Origin: Lineus longissimus
Taxonomy: Eukaryota > Nemertea > Pilidiophora > Heteronemertea > Lineidae
Reading direction: 5' to 3'
Length of the DNA stretch: 64,000 bases
Assembly (NCBI RefSeq): GCF_910592395.1
Contig: NC_088311.1
Location: forward strand, 12,524,501 to 12,588,500
Positions 11,489 through 22,536 of the stretch are shown here, one piece after another. The notes under the pieces are model-generated. The model was given only the letters and a program-made list of their open reading frames with translations. It was not told the DNA's origin and ran no database searches. The translations under genes were made by a program, and so were the position numbers. Within the stretch, counting starts at the first letter, position 1; each line of letters opens with the position of its first letter.

Positions 11489-11494
11489 CAAATG

Positions 11495-12368
11495 CATCTG
11501 GTTTCTTTATTTGATAGGAAAACATTGGGTCATCTCGGCTATTTTTTCGCTATATGACCTAGAATTTGGATGAGCATAATTGACACTTGCACAACTACAA
11601 ACAACCTTGCATGGCAGATTGAAGGTATGTTACATAATGAGGCCAAACTGGGGATTGAGAAAAGCTTCAAATGGCACAGATTCTAGGCTCATAAAATTGC
11701 CAAAGATCCCTCTGCACATGGATTTCCAATATACTGTTTTTAGGTCAAACTCAAGATGGTGGACTGTCATTAGAAACTTCTATTGAAACGTAAAAGTTTA
11801 TGTTCTTCAGCCAATCCTGTAACACCTAATCTTTTGAAATTATGATGAATATATTAATAACAATATTGAACTAATTCTTTTCAGCATGCAGAGATGCCTA
11901 AAAGTTGCTACATACCAAATTTTAAGAGTGTAGGACAAATAATGACAAACCCTGCCACTGTCGAATTTGGTCCCCTGGTGAATCAGTTTAGAATATACCT
12001 CATTCATGATCCCCGAGATTACCTGACTTAAGGGAAATCTGTAACTAACTAGAACTATGAATTTGCTTGGCAGCAAATTGAATGGTCCCCACTAATTAGG
12101 GTTGAGGGAGGTGTGAAGATGTACAATGGAAGTTGTGAGGTAGGGAGGCACCTGGGTAGAAGAGCAAAGAAGGTAGTTGCTTTGTGGGATTAAATCAAGT
12201 ACTTCTGTATTTTGGAGTTGTCCATAGGACTAACAAAGTAGCAGCATCTGGTTTTCCTCAGAATTGGCTAGTGGTGGTGGTTTTCATGGCAGGCACAGCT
12301 GCTTTGGTCCATTTAGGAATAATTGAGTTGTCATTTGAAAAGGTATGCCGTGTCATGAAAATTGAAGA
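11495..12368. other. Unannotated stretch with worn B-like phrases
   Basis: Around 11940-12060 there are diluted B-unit phrases (GGTCCCCTGGTGAATCAG, GATCCCCGAGATTACCTGAC, TAAGGGAAATCTG), so this may be an old B-family relic. No genes seen. Confidence 0.4.
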
Positions 12369-12532
12369 TACAGTCAACCTTGCCAAAGTTGAACTTGCAT
12401 ATGCCGAGATCTGATTAAGTTGAAGCAAATTTCATGCTTTTCTTTTGAATAATCATCACCTAAGTAGACTTTGTGTAAGTCGAAGAAAAATCTATGGTCC
12501 CAATAGGTTCGACGAAGGTGAGGTCTACTGTA
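12369..12532. mobile_element. Pogo/Tc1-type MITE, ~164 bp
   Basis: Ends TACAGTCAACCTTGCCAAAG and AAGGTGAGGTCTACTGTA are imperfect inverted repeats with TA at both borders, the target of Tc1/mariner/pogo elements. It resembles the MITE at 61.8 kb (TACAGTGGAACC..GGTTCTACTGTA). Confidence 0.65.
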
Positions 12533-13714
12533 CTACGTTTTGTTTTGAGATGACAATTCAATTAAATCCTTTTTTATACTTTTGATAGAATATGAATAAC
12601 TAAGACACAAGAGATTACTAGAAATTTGAAATTTGCTTGTGAGCAAATTTGATAGCCCCCACAGGCCCACACAGTACTAGGGAGTTCAGATGACGTCATC
12701 ATTCGTCAACTGATGCCGGCGAATGCACTGGACAAGTGCAAAAATCAAAGTAATTCTGAGCCAAATAAATACCGTTAATCATATCAGAAAACTTTCCAAT
12801 TCTCAATAAAATTACTGTTCTTATACCTTACTTGTTGTTACTTCCAAAAACATCCAACAAAATGCCCGAAATCCCGCAAAGAATGGTCCCGTAAGTTGGA
12901 CTGACCGGACTGACGACGTTTCAAATATCGCCGCGGCGCCATTTTTGTTGACAAAATTTCGGGAAACCCCAAATTCAGAGCTATTTCCGACCTTGTCCCC
13001 CGATTGGTTATCCCCATGGAGGAGACCTTATTTTGAAGGGGGAATCCCAAAGACTGACGTCATGGCTGCCGAAAAAATTATTTTTCAAAGCCTGAGGAGA
13101 GGTGTCGAAAGTTCCGTAAGTTTCGTCAATTACCTTCAGCACATGATTGGCGATCCAAAAACGGCAGGCATTGTAGGAAAGATAAATTTACGTAGATTTT
13201 AGACATGAAAGTAGTTTTTGATGAAAATGCTGAGGACACCACCAAAATTGATAAAGTTCTACCCCTCCCCTGCCCCTCCCCCTATAAATTCAGCCGTTTT
13301 TGCAGACTGTTGAGTTCAGAGGGTGTGTGTATCTTCCATACAAAATACCAATGACAGTGTATGACGCGCGCTGTGCATTGTCCCGTCCACGCGCGGTTGA
13401 CGTAGCGGCTATTCCTTCCTGTGAGCGTACCCCCTCTTCAGTAAATTCAGTGAAGTTCACATTAACCATTTCAAAGCCAGTTTATTCTACAACTTTGCAA
13501 TTGAATCTGAATTTGTTTATGTTTCAGATTCTAAAAGTGCCTGGGCCTGATATAGAAGTCTATTTTGAGCAAGATTAATCGTGAAAATGCCTCGCCGGAT
13601 TATTACCGCTTTTCCCGCCCCTTGATGTCGGCGGTGTAATGAGAAGACTTTGGGATCGATATGAACCGCCGGTTAGTCGGCATGGGGTTACTAGTAAATA
13701 CTCAGTCATTTTCA
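12533..13714. other. Unannotated stretch with a GC-rich, promoter-like core
   Basis: Mostly single-copy-looking. A CpG-richer core lies at about 12880-13080 (GTCAGTCCGG.., CGCCGCGGCGCCATTTTTG) with short frames leaving it in both directions. The possible first exon at 13062 is listed separately. Nothing is firmly identified. Confidence 0.35.
13062..13115 (+). CDS. Candidate first coding exon, unrecognised
   Basis: ATG at 13062 (GTCATGGCTGCC) opens 18 codons, MAAEKIIFQSLRRGVESS, followed at once by a donor GTAAGT in phase 0, just downstream of a CpG-rich block. This is the expected look of a short first exon. No second exon is recognised and the frame is too short to classify, so it may be chance. 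Confidence 0.22.
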
Positions 13715-14060
13715 AAAATGGCCGCCATTACCGAAGATGGTCGCCACAGAATCATGGGTCATTTTTATTTAGTGTACATACAATCTTCTTAATCTCCAGG
13801 CTCTGCCTTTTCATTTGATACCCAACAAGGTAACTTAGGCGATGCTAGCACGTTTTGTCATTTTCCAAGATGGCTGCCATTATCAAAGATGGCCGCCGAG
13901 TCACCTTGAGTCGATTTTGTGGATTGCTGGGACAATATTCATTATCTCCAGGTACTGCCCATTAATTTGATACCATACAAGACACACTTCGGTGCAAAAA
14001 CTGGGCGGCCATCTTGGATAAGGGCGGCCATCTTGGATTTATGGCGGCCATCTTAATTTT
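13715..14060. repeat. Degenerate ~154-bp tandem repeat with AAGATGGCCGCC motifs
   Basis: Two diverged units share AATCTCCAGG(C/T)..CTGCC and ATTTGATACC about 154 bp apart, each led by AAGATGGC(C/T)GCC pairs. The region ends with the inverted form GGCGGCCATCTTGGAT repeated twice. The same dodecamer recurs at 26.1-26.3 and 37.5-37.9 kb. Confidence 0.65.
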
Positions 14061-14371
14061 TGAAGGCGGCTATTTTGAAGGATCTTCAATTGTGGTGTTT
14101 ACGATTCCATCATTTGGTGTCCTTGTCAAAATATCTGTGTCCTTCTGAGTGGATATTGGAGAATAAAGCAAAGAAAATCTATAATTAATTAGCATATGTT
14201 AATTACCTTATGCAAATGAGCTCATTATTATTAAAAATATTTGGTTGCGGTCGACTGATTTGTGTTCCCCATATCATATTCTGTATCTTGGCCAAAAATC
14301 ATGGTCAGATGTCCAAAAATAATAAAGTTATTGCATTTTCAGTGAAAAAAATGTGTTTTTGGGCTCAAAAA

Positions 14372-15044
14372 ATGGCCAGGGCCATTGTGCTCACCTCATG
14401 TGGAGGAAAGATGGATAAAGAGCATGGTATTGTGTCATGTAGTGTTAGGTTTGATGTAGGTCCAAGCAATTACAATTTCCCCAAAATGGCCAATTTACAT
14501 AACATTCGACCTCTGTGACCTTGAAAAGTAGGTCAAATCAAAGAAGACCCGGGTGGTCAAGTGGTGAATCATATTGGACCAAACTTTGGTCCCTGAGATC
14601 ACCTGACTAAGGGGTAAATGTGTACCAAATTTGGTATCAATAGTCATTGCAGTTAAGAAACGTGCCATCGTTACATCCTAACGGCCAATTTACACGATTT
14701 GACCTCTGTGACCTTGAAAAGGAGGTCAAATCAAAAACCCGGAGGATATATGATGCACCTTTGCTAGAAGTACCTACCATATTTTTTTCAAAATTTCCCG
14801 ACTACTATTAAGGGAGATATTGCATATTTTCACTTTTAACAAACGAATCGGACCGAAACTTGGTCTCCAAGGTGTCATTACATAAGGGTACATGTGTACC
14901 AAGTTTCAACTCAATAGCTCTAACAGTTACGAAACGTGCCCTGCTAACGGACGACGGAAGACGACGACGACGACGACGACGACGACGGACGACGGACGCC
15001 ACGGTATGGGATAAGCTCACCTCTGCTAAGAGGTGAGCTAAAAA
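14372..15044 (+). mobile_element. B-type element, copy 2 (deletion derivative)
   Basis: It starts ATGGCCAGGGCCATTGTGCTC and ends in the hairpin AGCTCACCTCT - GCTA - AGAGGTGAGCT plus AAAA. It is nearly identical to the copy at 20.5 kb but lacks about 500 bp in the middle, joined near 14550, and has a shorter ACG microsatellite (14950-14990). Confidence 0.88.
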
Positions 15045-15845
15045 GGGTGCCGTCTCATAGACAAAGGGTTACTCATTATCCCATTGACTTAATGACCAAT
15101 TAGGCCAAAAGTCATCACCTTCAAATTCTCATAGAATGTGAACCGGTTAAGCGTTTTTCAAAATTCTTGTAGCATTTGCTTTCTTAGAGCTGGCTCTTTT
15201 AATGGAGTGCATTTTGAAACTTGAATTTGAAATATGAGTTTTCTGACTGAACTCCCTGACAGTACACGTATGGAGGATTGAAGTCTATTCCGTTTCACGG
15301 ATGATCTATTTCCGGACAAACACGCTCGCGCTTTCTCAAAATCACACGCTAAATAACATTTAAACAACACCCTAACCTTTTCAGATGGGCAGGATGGATC
15401 ATCGATAAGCATTTAAGGCTATTCCCTTATTTTATTCCTACATTCAACCGTCGTTCTTTGCTCAAAATACTCGACAGCTCGCCACTTCGGGGATCCCCCA
15501 CTTCGGCAAAGAGATACCGCCGCCATGATGCAGGAGGATATGACGTCACCATTACGGGGCGGAGCTTATATGCTAATGTACGTGTCGTGCCGGAGATTTG
15601 AAAGCAAATCAGAAAAATCGGCGCATAAAAATGCTTCAAAGTCTTCAAAATTATCCAAATTTCGAAAAGTCTTTGGTGACGTTGAATGGTTGGGGTTATG
15701 TTTTGTGGTATACGAAAGAAAGATTTTTGGTTTATTTAGGTGTTTTAGAGAACACTCACAATAATGTTTGTGGGTGAACAGATAGAAGAATGTAGAACTT
15801 CCAGCAATCTCAATACGGTCCCAAGACTGTTGGTCTGGGGCCCAT
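15045..15845. other. Unannotated intronic stretch
   Basis: No recognisable genes or repeat ends. Short frames on either strand show no domain features. Confidence 0.35.
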
Positions 15846-17388
15846 AACAAGAGGCCCAAGGGCATGGCGCTGAGGTGGATGACCTAATAACACAGGACTG
15901 AGGGTGTAAAGTAGTAAACATCGGCTTTATACTACTGTTTGAAGGTCAAGAGAACACGTTATACCACTAAAATTTCCAATGCAGAGCTGGATGAAATATG
16001 ACTGAACTAATCATCCATGGTATGTAAATATTACAGGAGGCAACGGAAGATATCCCTAGTTCAGTATGTTGTATTGGTAGCTTTACAGACAAGAAGTGTC
16101 AGAGAGGATGTGATTCTCCATGGGCAACTGTAGTATGTCCAGGCAGGGTTGTACAGCACAAGGATACAAAATGCTGTCTGTAATTGAGAGGTATCCTGAT
16201 AACAGAGGTCAAAATAAATAGAAATGACAAGTTTGGGACTAACACCACTGTCTTTTTTTTTAATAAGGTAGAGATTACAGGAGTCAACAAAATTAACTTT
16301 ATTTAGAGAAATTGACCTGTCCTGCAGGTGATTGGAATTTACAAAGGGTTGTTTTTCATGACATTGTGCTCTCTGCGTATCCCTAGCGAGTCGATCAGGA
16401 ACCCAGTCCCATCTATTTATTATTTAGACCAGCGATGACGTCATTTCTGGAGATTCCCTACGTTGTCCAATGAGCGCTTTTTAAAGTGTGCCATTTGGCA
16501 TGCATTAGCATGCAATGTATTTTATCAGCGCTGCAAATTGCCAAACAGAATGCCGTAGCTACGACAATTTTGAATCAATTTTTATGGGAGTAATATTATT
16601 GTGTTGCTTGGAATGTCTACTTTTACTCATGTAAGAATCGTAGTTCTAAAAACTAAAATGCAAACAGAATCATGCCGATTCACTGCACATACTGTGGGAA
16701 TTCTCCACTTCAAAATAATTCGTGAACAGAGCGTGCACTTCTAATATCGTTTTCACAGAATTGTGGCCAAATTTTCAAGAACTAGTTTCTGAAAGTAGTC
16801 CCTTAAGACGTTATGACTACCCACTGAAAGGAACTAGTGATAATATCGCCTACTTGACTTCTTTTTAGCAGAAAATTGGTTACCGTGTTGCAAAATCAAT
16901 CTTCCATCTTCAGACTGGTCACAGTAGGTATGCTGAAATATAGCCTGGTTCCTAGGCCAATTCCATGCGCAGAATACAACTGCGCAACTATACGTCATAG
17001 CCGGGGCTTTTGAATCGTCAAAATTTCAGTTAAATGTGCCTGTAGCGCCAACTGGCGGTGGAAACTAAACTAATTCCATTACAAGTAAAAATGAAAAATT
17101 ATCAAAAAATATTCGGCCAGATGTGAAAACAATATTTCCTCTGTGGACCGAGGTATGAAGGAATGAAGTTTAAACTTCCCGATGACCTCATTCGCTTAAT
17201 GTAATAGGTCGGATTGCGCTGATTTTTGGTTACTGAGTCCATCTTGGGTTACGCCTAATTTAGCGTCAACGAAGTGCCTAGGCCTTGCGGTTATAAAATG
17301 CCCAAAAGTGACATGGAAGGAAGGACAGGCACCATTTCTTTAGTACTATTACCAGCTTCGCTGACTTTGTCAGCTGAGCTAATAAAAA
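15846..17388 (+). mobile_element. A-type element, copy 1 (uninterrupted)
   Basis: It starts AACAAGAGGCCCAAGGGC and ends CTGACTTTGTCAGCTGAGCT plus A-rich tail. It is the uninterrupted counterpart of 28416-32590 and shows two empty sites: one after 16176 (C element in the other copy) and one near 17082 (D element in the other copy). The 3' part has the family phrase GAAGTGCCTAGGCCTTGCGG. The next B element follows directly. Confidence 0.85.
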
Positions 17389-18009
17389 ATGAAAAGGCCA
17401 GGGGCCATTGTGCTCACCGGTATTTAGGTAATGACTTAATTGACAATGAGTGTTTCATGAGCTATGACCGAGGAAGACTCTGAGGTACTACTAGTATCAA
17501 ATCAGACAGAACTTAGCCCAACCTTACCTTTGGGATAATGTGCAACAAATATGAACTTAATTGTCATTGCAGTTAAGAAACATGCCATAGTTAGGCCGCC
17601 AAACAGCAAAATCACGGCATTTGACCTCTATGATCTTGAAAAGTAGGTCAAATCAAAAACCTGTATAATATGTAATGTATCCTTGCTGGGAGTACCAACC
17701 ATAACAACTTTATCGGATACGAATCACTAATGAGCGAGATATCACACTTTTTAGGTTTTCACTTTTTGCCCCCTGGTGTCCAAGTCAAGAAACAGATCAG
17801 ACCAAAATTCAATGTCAGAGGTAACCTGACCTAGGGGGTTTTGTGTACAAAGTTTCTAGCCTAGCAGTTACGAAACATGCCACAGCTCGCTCAAACGGCC
17901 AATTTACGCCATTTGACCTCTATGACCTTGAAAAATATGTGAAATCGAAAACCTCTATGATATGTTATGTATCCTGGCTGGGAGTACCTACCAATAACCG
18001 TAGAAAAGT

Positions 18010-19290
18010 ATGGCCTGTTATGTGTAGCACTATGCGATTCACTGATTCATTCAATATTTCAGTCAGAAATCGAATGAATAGTTTCTTTAGTGAAAAATAA
18101 ATCAAATAAATTGTCAATCGAATCGAATGATAGGTTGTTTTATCAAAAATGTATTGGAAAGAGTTTAAAATATCAAGACCGAGATCAAACAATCTCATTC
18201 GATTCTTACAAATCACCTATTCAATATTAATCGCATAATTCGTCATATAGATTAAAGTACATTTCGATATAATCAAATAGTTCTTACAAAAAATTGAATG
18301 ATAATTTGATTTTAAGAATGAATGTTCGTTTGATTCCATATCAAATGAAAAGCAATATTCGATTTAAAAATCAAATGGTCTATTTGATTTAAATCGAATG
18401 ACCTATTCGATTTAAATCGAATGAGTATTCGATTTCTAAATCAAATGGTCTCATTCGATTCTGCTCCTATTCCATTCGATTCTAATTGGTTGCTAGTTTG
18501 TCACGTGACTATGATTGACCAATCAAAATCGAATAGAAATCTACACAAAATCGAATGACCTATTCGGTTTTAAATCGAATGGTCTATTCGATTCTGCTCC
18601 TATTCCATTCGATTCTAATTGGTTGCTAGTTTGTCACGTGACTATGATTGACCAATCAAAATCGAATAGAAATCTACACAAAATCGAATGACCTATTCGG
18701 TTTTAAATCGAATGGTCTATTCGATTCTGCTCCTATTCCATTCGATTCTAATTGGTTGCTAGTTTGTCACGTGACTACGATTGACCAATCAAAATCGAAT
18801 AGAAATCTACAAAAATCGAATGACATATTCAATTTTAAATCGAATGGTCTATTCGATTTTAAATCGAATGACCTATTCGATTTAAATCGAATGAGTATTC
18901 GATTTCAAAATCGTATATACTTCTTATTTGATTCTGAAATTGAATATACTTTGATTAAATTGAAAGATTTGGTGTAATTAAAATCGAAAATGCTTCGTTT
19001 TTTGACCAGTTAATGCGATATATTTGAATCTGATTTTGATCTATTTCTTTCACCTTTTGATTTTTTCTAAGTTATATTCGATTATGAATTTATAGTGTTT
19101 GATTTGATATACAACAAGAACAGTATTTTTTGTTGATAAATGTTTGAAAAAAATCGAATGAATATGCAAAAAAATCAAATGATTGAGGGAAGAATCGAAC
19201 AAAGTTGATTAAAATCGAATAGATAGGCACAAAAATCGAATTTTAATTGCAATGTTGCTCAAATCGAATTTTGCTACAAAAAACATGCCA
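18010..19290. mobile_element. Palindrome-rich TIR element, 1.28 kb, 8-9-bp target duplication
   Basis: Inserted in B copy 3. The flanks are TAGAAAAGT at 18001-18009 and again at 19291-19299. The ends are imperfect inverted repeats: ATGGCCTGTTATGTGTAGCA against TGCTACAAAAAACATGCCA. If the final T belongs to the element, the duplication is the 8-bp AGAAAAGT (hAT-like); otherwise it is 9 bp (Mutator-like). The interior consists almost wholly of ATTCGATT/AATCGAAT and CAAATGG/CCATTTG phrases in both orientations. No transposase. Confidence 0.82.
18461..18860. repeat. 133-bp tandem repeat with internal palindrome around CACGTG
   Basis: Three near-identical 133-bp units start CTGCTCCTATTCCATTCG at 18461, 18594 and 18727. 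Each contains the arms ATTCGATT..AATTGGTT and AACCAATC-like ..AATCGAAT inverted around GTCACGTGAC, so each unit can fold into a hairpin of over 20 bp with an E-box at its tip. Confidence 0.85.
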
Positions 19291-19958
19291 TAGAAAAGTC
19301 ATAAAAAAAATCACTAATAAGTGAGATAACCCCCTTTTTGTATTTTCAGTTTTGGCGCCCTGGTGGCAAAGTCAAGAATCAGAGCAGACCAAAATTGGCT
19401 GTCAGAGGTCATCTGACCTAGGGAGTCATTCATAAAAACTTCCAAGCTCATAGCCCTTCCAGTTCAGAAACGTGCCACAGTTACACTCAAACGGCAAATT
19501 TTTACTATCTGACCTCTGTGACTGTGACCTTGAAAAGTAGTTCATATCAAAAACACGTATGATATGTGATATATCTTTGCTAGGAGTACCTACCAAAAAA
19601 ATTTCATCAAAAACAAATCACTAATAAGTGATATATCACACTATTTATGTTTTCCGTTTTGGACCCCTGGAGGCCAAGTCATGAATCAGTCCGGACCGAA
19701 ATTCAGTGTCAAAGGTCATCTGACCTAGGGGACCATGCACACAAAGTTTTGACTCCCTAGCCCCAGGGGTTAAGAAACGTGCCACTGTTTTTGAATTAGG
19801 ATAAGACGGACGTCGACGACGGACACTGCGCTATTGTATAGACTCACCGTACCGGTGAGCCAATCAGTAGTCAATGAACATATCAGTCAATAACAAACCA
19901 GTCAATAGCGGTTCAGTCAATAACGAACCAATTGACCAACAGCAAAAGACTAACTCAC

Positions 19959-20097
19959 CTCTTCAATATTTCGTAACCATTTTGAAATGTTATCAAATGA
20001 TTTAGCATTAGTAATGTCGTACACCAGCATAATGCCCATGGCTCCTCGGTAATAGGAAGTGGTGATTGTGTGAAATCGCTCTTGGCCGGCAGTATCC
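19959..20097 (-). CDS. Rab10: Rab10-type small GTPase, exon 3
   Basis: The minus-strand exon is bounded by acceptor TGTCTGTTTGCAG and donor GAG|GTGAGT. It completes the tryptophan codon from exon 2 and encodes 46 residues: [20 protein letters not shown], then a stretch ending WLRNIEE. This is the G3 (DTAGQE) and switch II region, followed by the beta-strand [15 protein letters not shown] and ISKWLRNI distinguish Rab10 from Rab8 and Rab13. Rab10 acts on exocytic and recycling membranes, cycling between GDP and GTP. The next exon (G4, NKCD) is not found downstream on this strand, so it should lie beyond position 1. Confidence 0.95.
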
Positions 20098-20540
20098 CTG
20101 CAAACAGACAGAGAAATTGTCAATTGTCAATTCATCCATCAGACACTGTTAGATACGCGGACTGGTCATTTTCTGAAAATGTCCACAGTTTATTTGACTT
20201 AATCCATTCACACTGTGACTGATAGTGATAGTAATTGACCCTTGGCATTTTTCTGGAAGAATCGTCAATCAACTCAATGCCATTGTTTGGCAATATGGGT
20301 GCAGGTATCACCCTGACTAATCAGACCTCCACTTCTATCCTACTAGCTTTACCCAATGACGACGTCATTTTTCTAATGGGAAAATCCGTCATCGGCAGTC
20401 GGCCAAGCAGAGCCATTGAATATAATTGCTAAGTAAACATTTCCAGTGTCCGTAAATGTTTGGAAAAAAAATGTATCTTATTGCCGCTGAAATAAACTTT
20501 TTATTGATGTGACTTATGAGTAACTTCTTTATTCATAATG
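20098..20540. other. Intron sequence upstream of Rab exon 3
   Basis: It includes the pyrimidine-rich acceptor tract just after 20097. The rest looks like plain intron with no paired repeat ends. Confidence 0.5.
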
Positions 20541-21586
20541 AAATGGCCAGGGCCATTGTGCTCACCTCATGTGGAGGAAAGATGGATAAAGAGCATGGTA
20601 TTGTGTCATGTAGTGTTAGGTTTGATGTAGGTCCAAGCAATTACAATTTCCCCAAAATGGCCAATTTACAGTACATTCGACCTATGTGACCTTGAAAAGT
20701 AGGTCAAATCAAAGAAGACCCAGGTGACACATTGAATGGTTGTTAGAACTAGATGTACCTATGATATAAAATTGGTGCCAATCGGGCAAGTCATTACTAG
20801 AAATAATGGCATTTTGAAGAATTTAGGATTTGGCCCCCTCCCTGGAGGCCAAACGGCAAATCAGATCGCACCAAACTTCGGTACCTGAGATCACCTGACC
20901 AAGGGGTACATGTGTACTTAATTTGTGATCAATAGTCATTGCAGTTAAGAAACGTGCCATAGTTACGGCCTGACGGCCAATTTACACCATTTGACCTCTG
21001 TGACCTTGACAAGAAGGTCAAATTAAAAACCTGTGTGACATATACTGTATGGTGGTTAGATGTACCCATGATATCAAATTGGTGGCAATCGGGCAAGAAG
21101 TTAAGGAATAATCACATTTTTAAGGTTTTTGGATTTTGCCACCTGGTGGTCAAGTGGTGAATCATATTGGACCAAACTTCGGTCCCTGAGATCACCTGAC
21201 TAAGGGGTAAATGTGTACCAAATTTGGTATCAATAGTCATTGCAGTTTAGAAACGTGCCATCGTTACATCCCAATGGCCAATTTACACCATTTGACCTCT
21301 GTGACCTTGAAAAGGAGGTCAAATCAAAAACCCGGAGGATATATGATGCACCTTTGCTAGAAGTACCTACCATATTTTTTTCAAAATTTCCCGACTACTA
21401 TTAAGGGAGATATTGCATATTTTCACTTTTAACGTTTGGCCCCCTGGTGGCCAAACCATGAAACGAATCGGACCGAAACTTGGTCTCCAAGGTGTCATTA
21501 CATAAGGGTACATGTGTACCAAGTTTCAACTCAATAGCTCTAACAGTTACGAAACGTGCCCTGCTAACGGACGACGGACGACGACG

Positions 21587-21681
<95 letters not shown>

Positions 21682-21737
21682 ACGACGGACGCCACGGTAT
21701 GGGATAAGCTCACCTCTGCTAAGAGGTGAGCTAAAAA
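20541..21737 (+). mobile_element. B-type element, copy 4 (full length, long ACG microsatellite)
   Basis: 5' ATGGCCAGGGCCATTGTGCTC, three ~300-bp units (landmarks near 20830, 21135 and 21435), then a (GAC)n tract at about 21571-21690, then the 3' hairpin AGCTCACCTCT - GCTA - AGAGGTGAGCT and TAAAAA. The inverted ends GCTCACC..GGTGAGC, the late microsatellite and the terminal hairpin make this the clearest picture of the family. Confidence 0.9.
21571..21690. repeat. (GAC)n trinucleotide tract
   Basis: About 35-40 near-perfect GAC triplets with a few GACG steps at the ends. The same spot in B copy 2 has only about ten. Long poly-Asp and poly-Thr reading frames across it are artefacts of the repeat. 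Confidence 0.95.
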
Positions 21738-22074
21738 CCTGAAAAAGCGAGTTTAAAACAACATACGGCGCCTGTTTGACGCGTCTCGCAAAAAGCTGAA
21801 ATAACGTTGCGAATGTGACGTTCTTCCACGAAGCGCGCTCAGAGTTGAAGGGTGACCTCTACTAGATTATTAATAGCAAGAAATCCCCGGGTCATACGTC
21901 ATTAAGATTTTAGAACCAATCAGAGTGGACCACCCGCAAGCAGCCGCGACTTACCCGGTCAATCTAGGTCAAGTGTGGGCTATCCTACGATCGTGTGAAC
22001 TTTTGGTGACGACTTTTTTCCAAACTTCGTTCCGCGGATACAAATTTAGCACAGTGAGTACTTTTTTGAATATA
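21738..22074. other. Stretch before pogo-like element
   Basis: GC-richer sequence without a gene. The last 25 bp contain CACAGTGAGTACTT, a second copy of the pogo terminus just outside the element, perhaps an older end or a favoured target. Confidence 0.4.
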
Positions 22075-22536
22075 CAGTGAGTACTTAGTTAACTGGTGCT
22101 GGTCTAAAATTTTCTAAGTCCATAATAGGTCATTATAATATGCATTTTAGGCCCAGATGGGTTGTGCAGGGCCTACATTCCTTTTGAGAAGCATGAATGG
22201 GCTAATAATGACAACTTGAGCCTACTGCACATGTCGGCATTGATACCTATTGACTATGATCACTTTCATCAAGTACTCAGAAAGTTTTAATAGCTTGAAA
22301 TCCGACATGCAGAAAGTCCATCCAAGACTACGATCACTGGCCAGTGCTTTTCATGGAAAATGAATGTCGTTACAAGCTTTTTACAGGGTAAACCCTAAAA
22401 AAAGTGGCATTTGAATCAGGGAGGGGATGTGAGATTTTTGCCCAAAAGTTTAACTTGGGGGGTAAAGTAACTAACACTTACATAACCGATGCCATTAACA
22501 ACATTTACTTATTCACTACTTTGCACTACAACTGTT

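Larger units (their letters stand above)
17389..19862 (+). mobile_element. B-type element, copy 3, split by another transposon
   Basis: It starts ATGAAAAGGCCAGGGGCC..GTGCTCACC directly behind A copy 1 and ends with the hairpin CTCACCG - TAC - CGGTGAG at 19842-19859. About four ~300-bp units are visible on the two sides of the inserted 18010-19290 element. Its 3' end lies about 97 bp beyond the donor of Rab exon 3, on the antisense strand. Confidence 0.82.

Noticed and set aside
21480-21742. Reading frames with long poly-Asp or poly-Thr runs
   Set aside because: They are translations of the (GAC)n microsatellite in a B element and exist in several frames.
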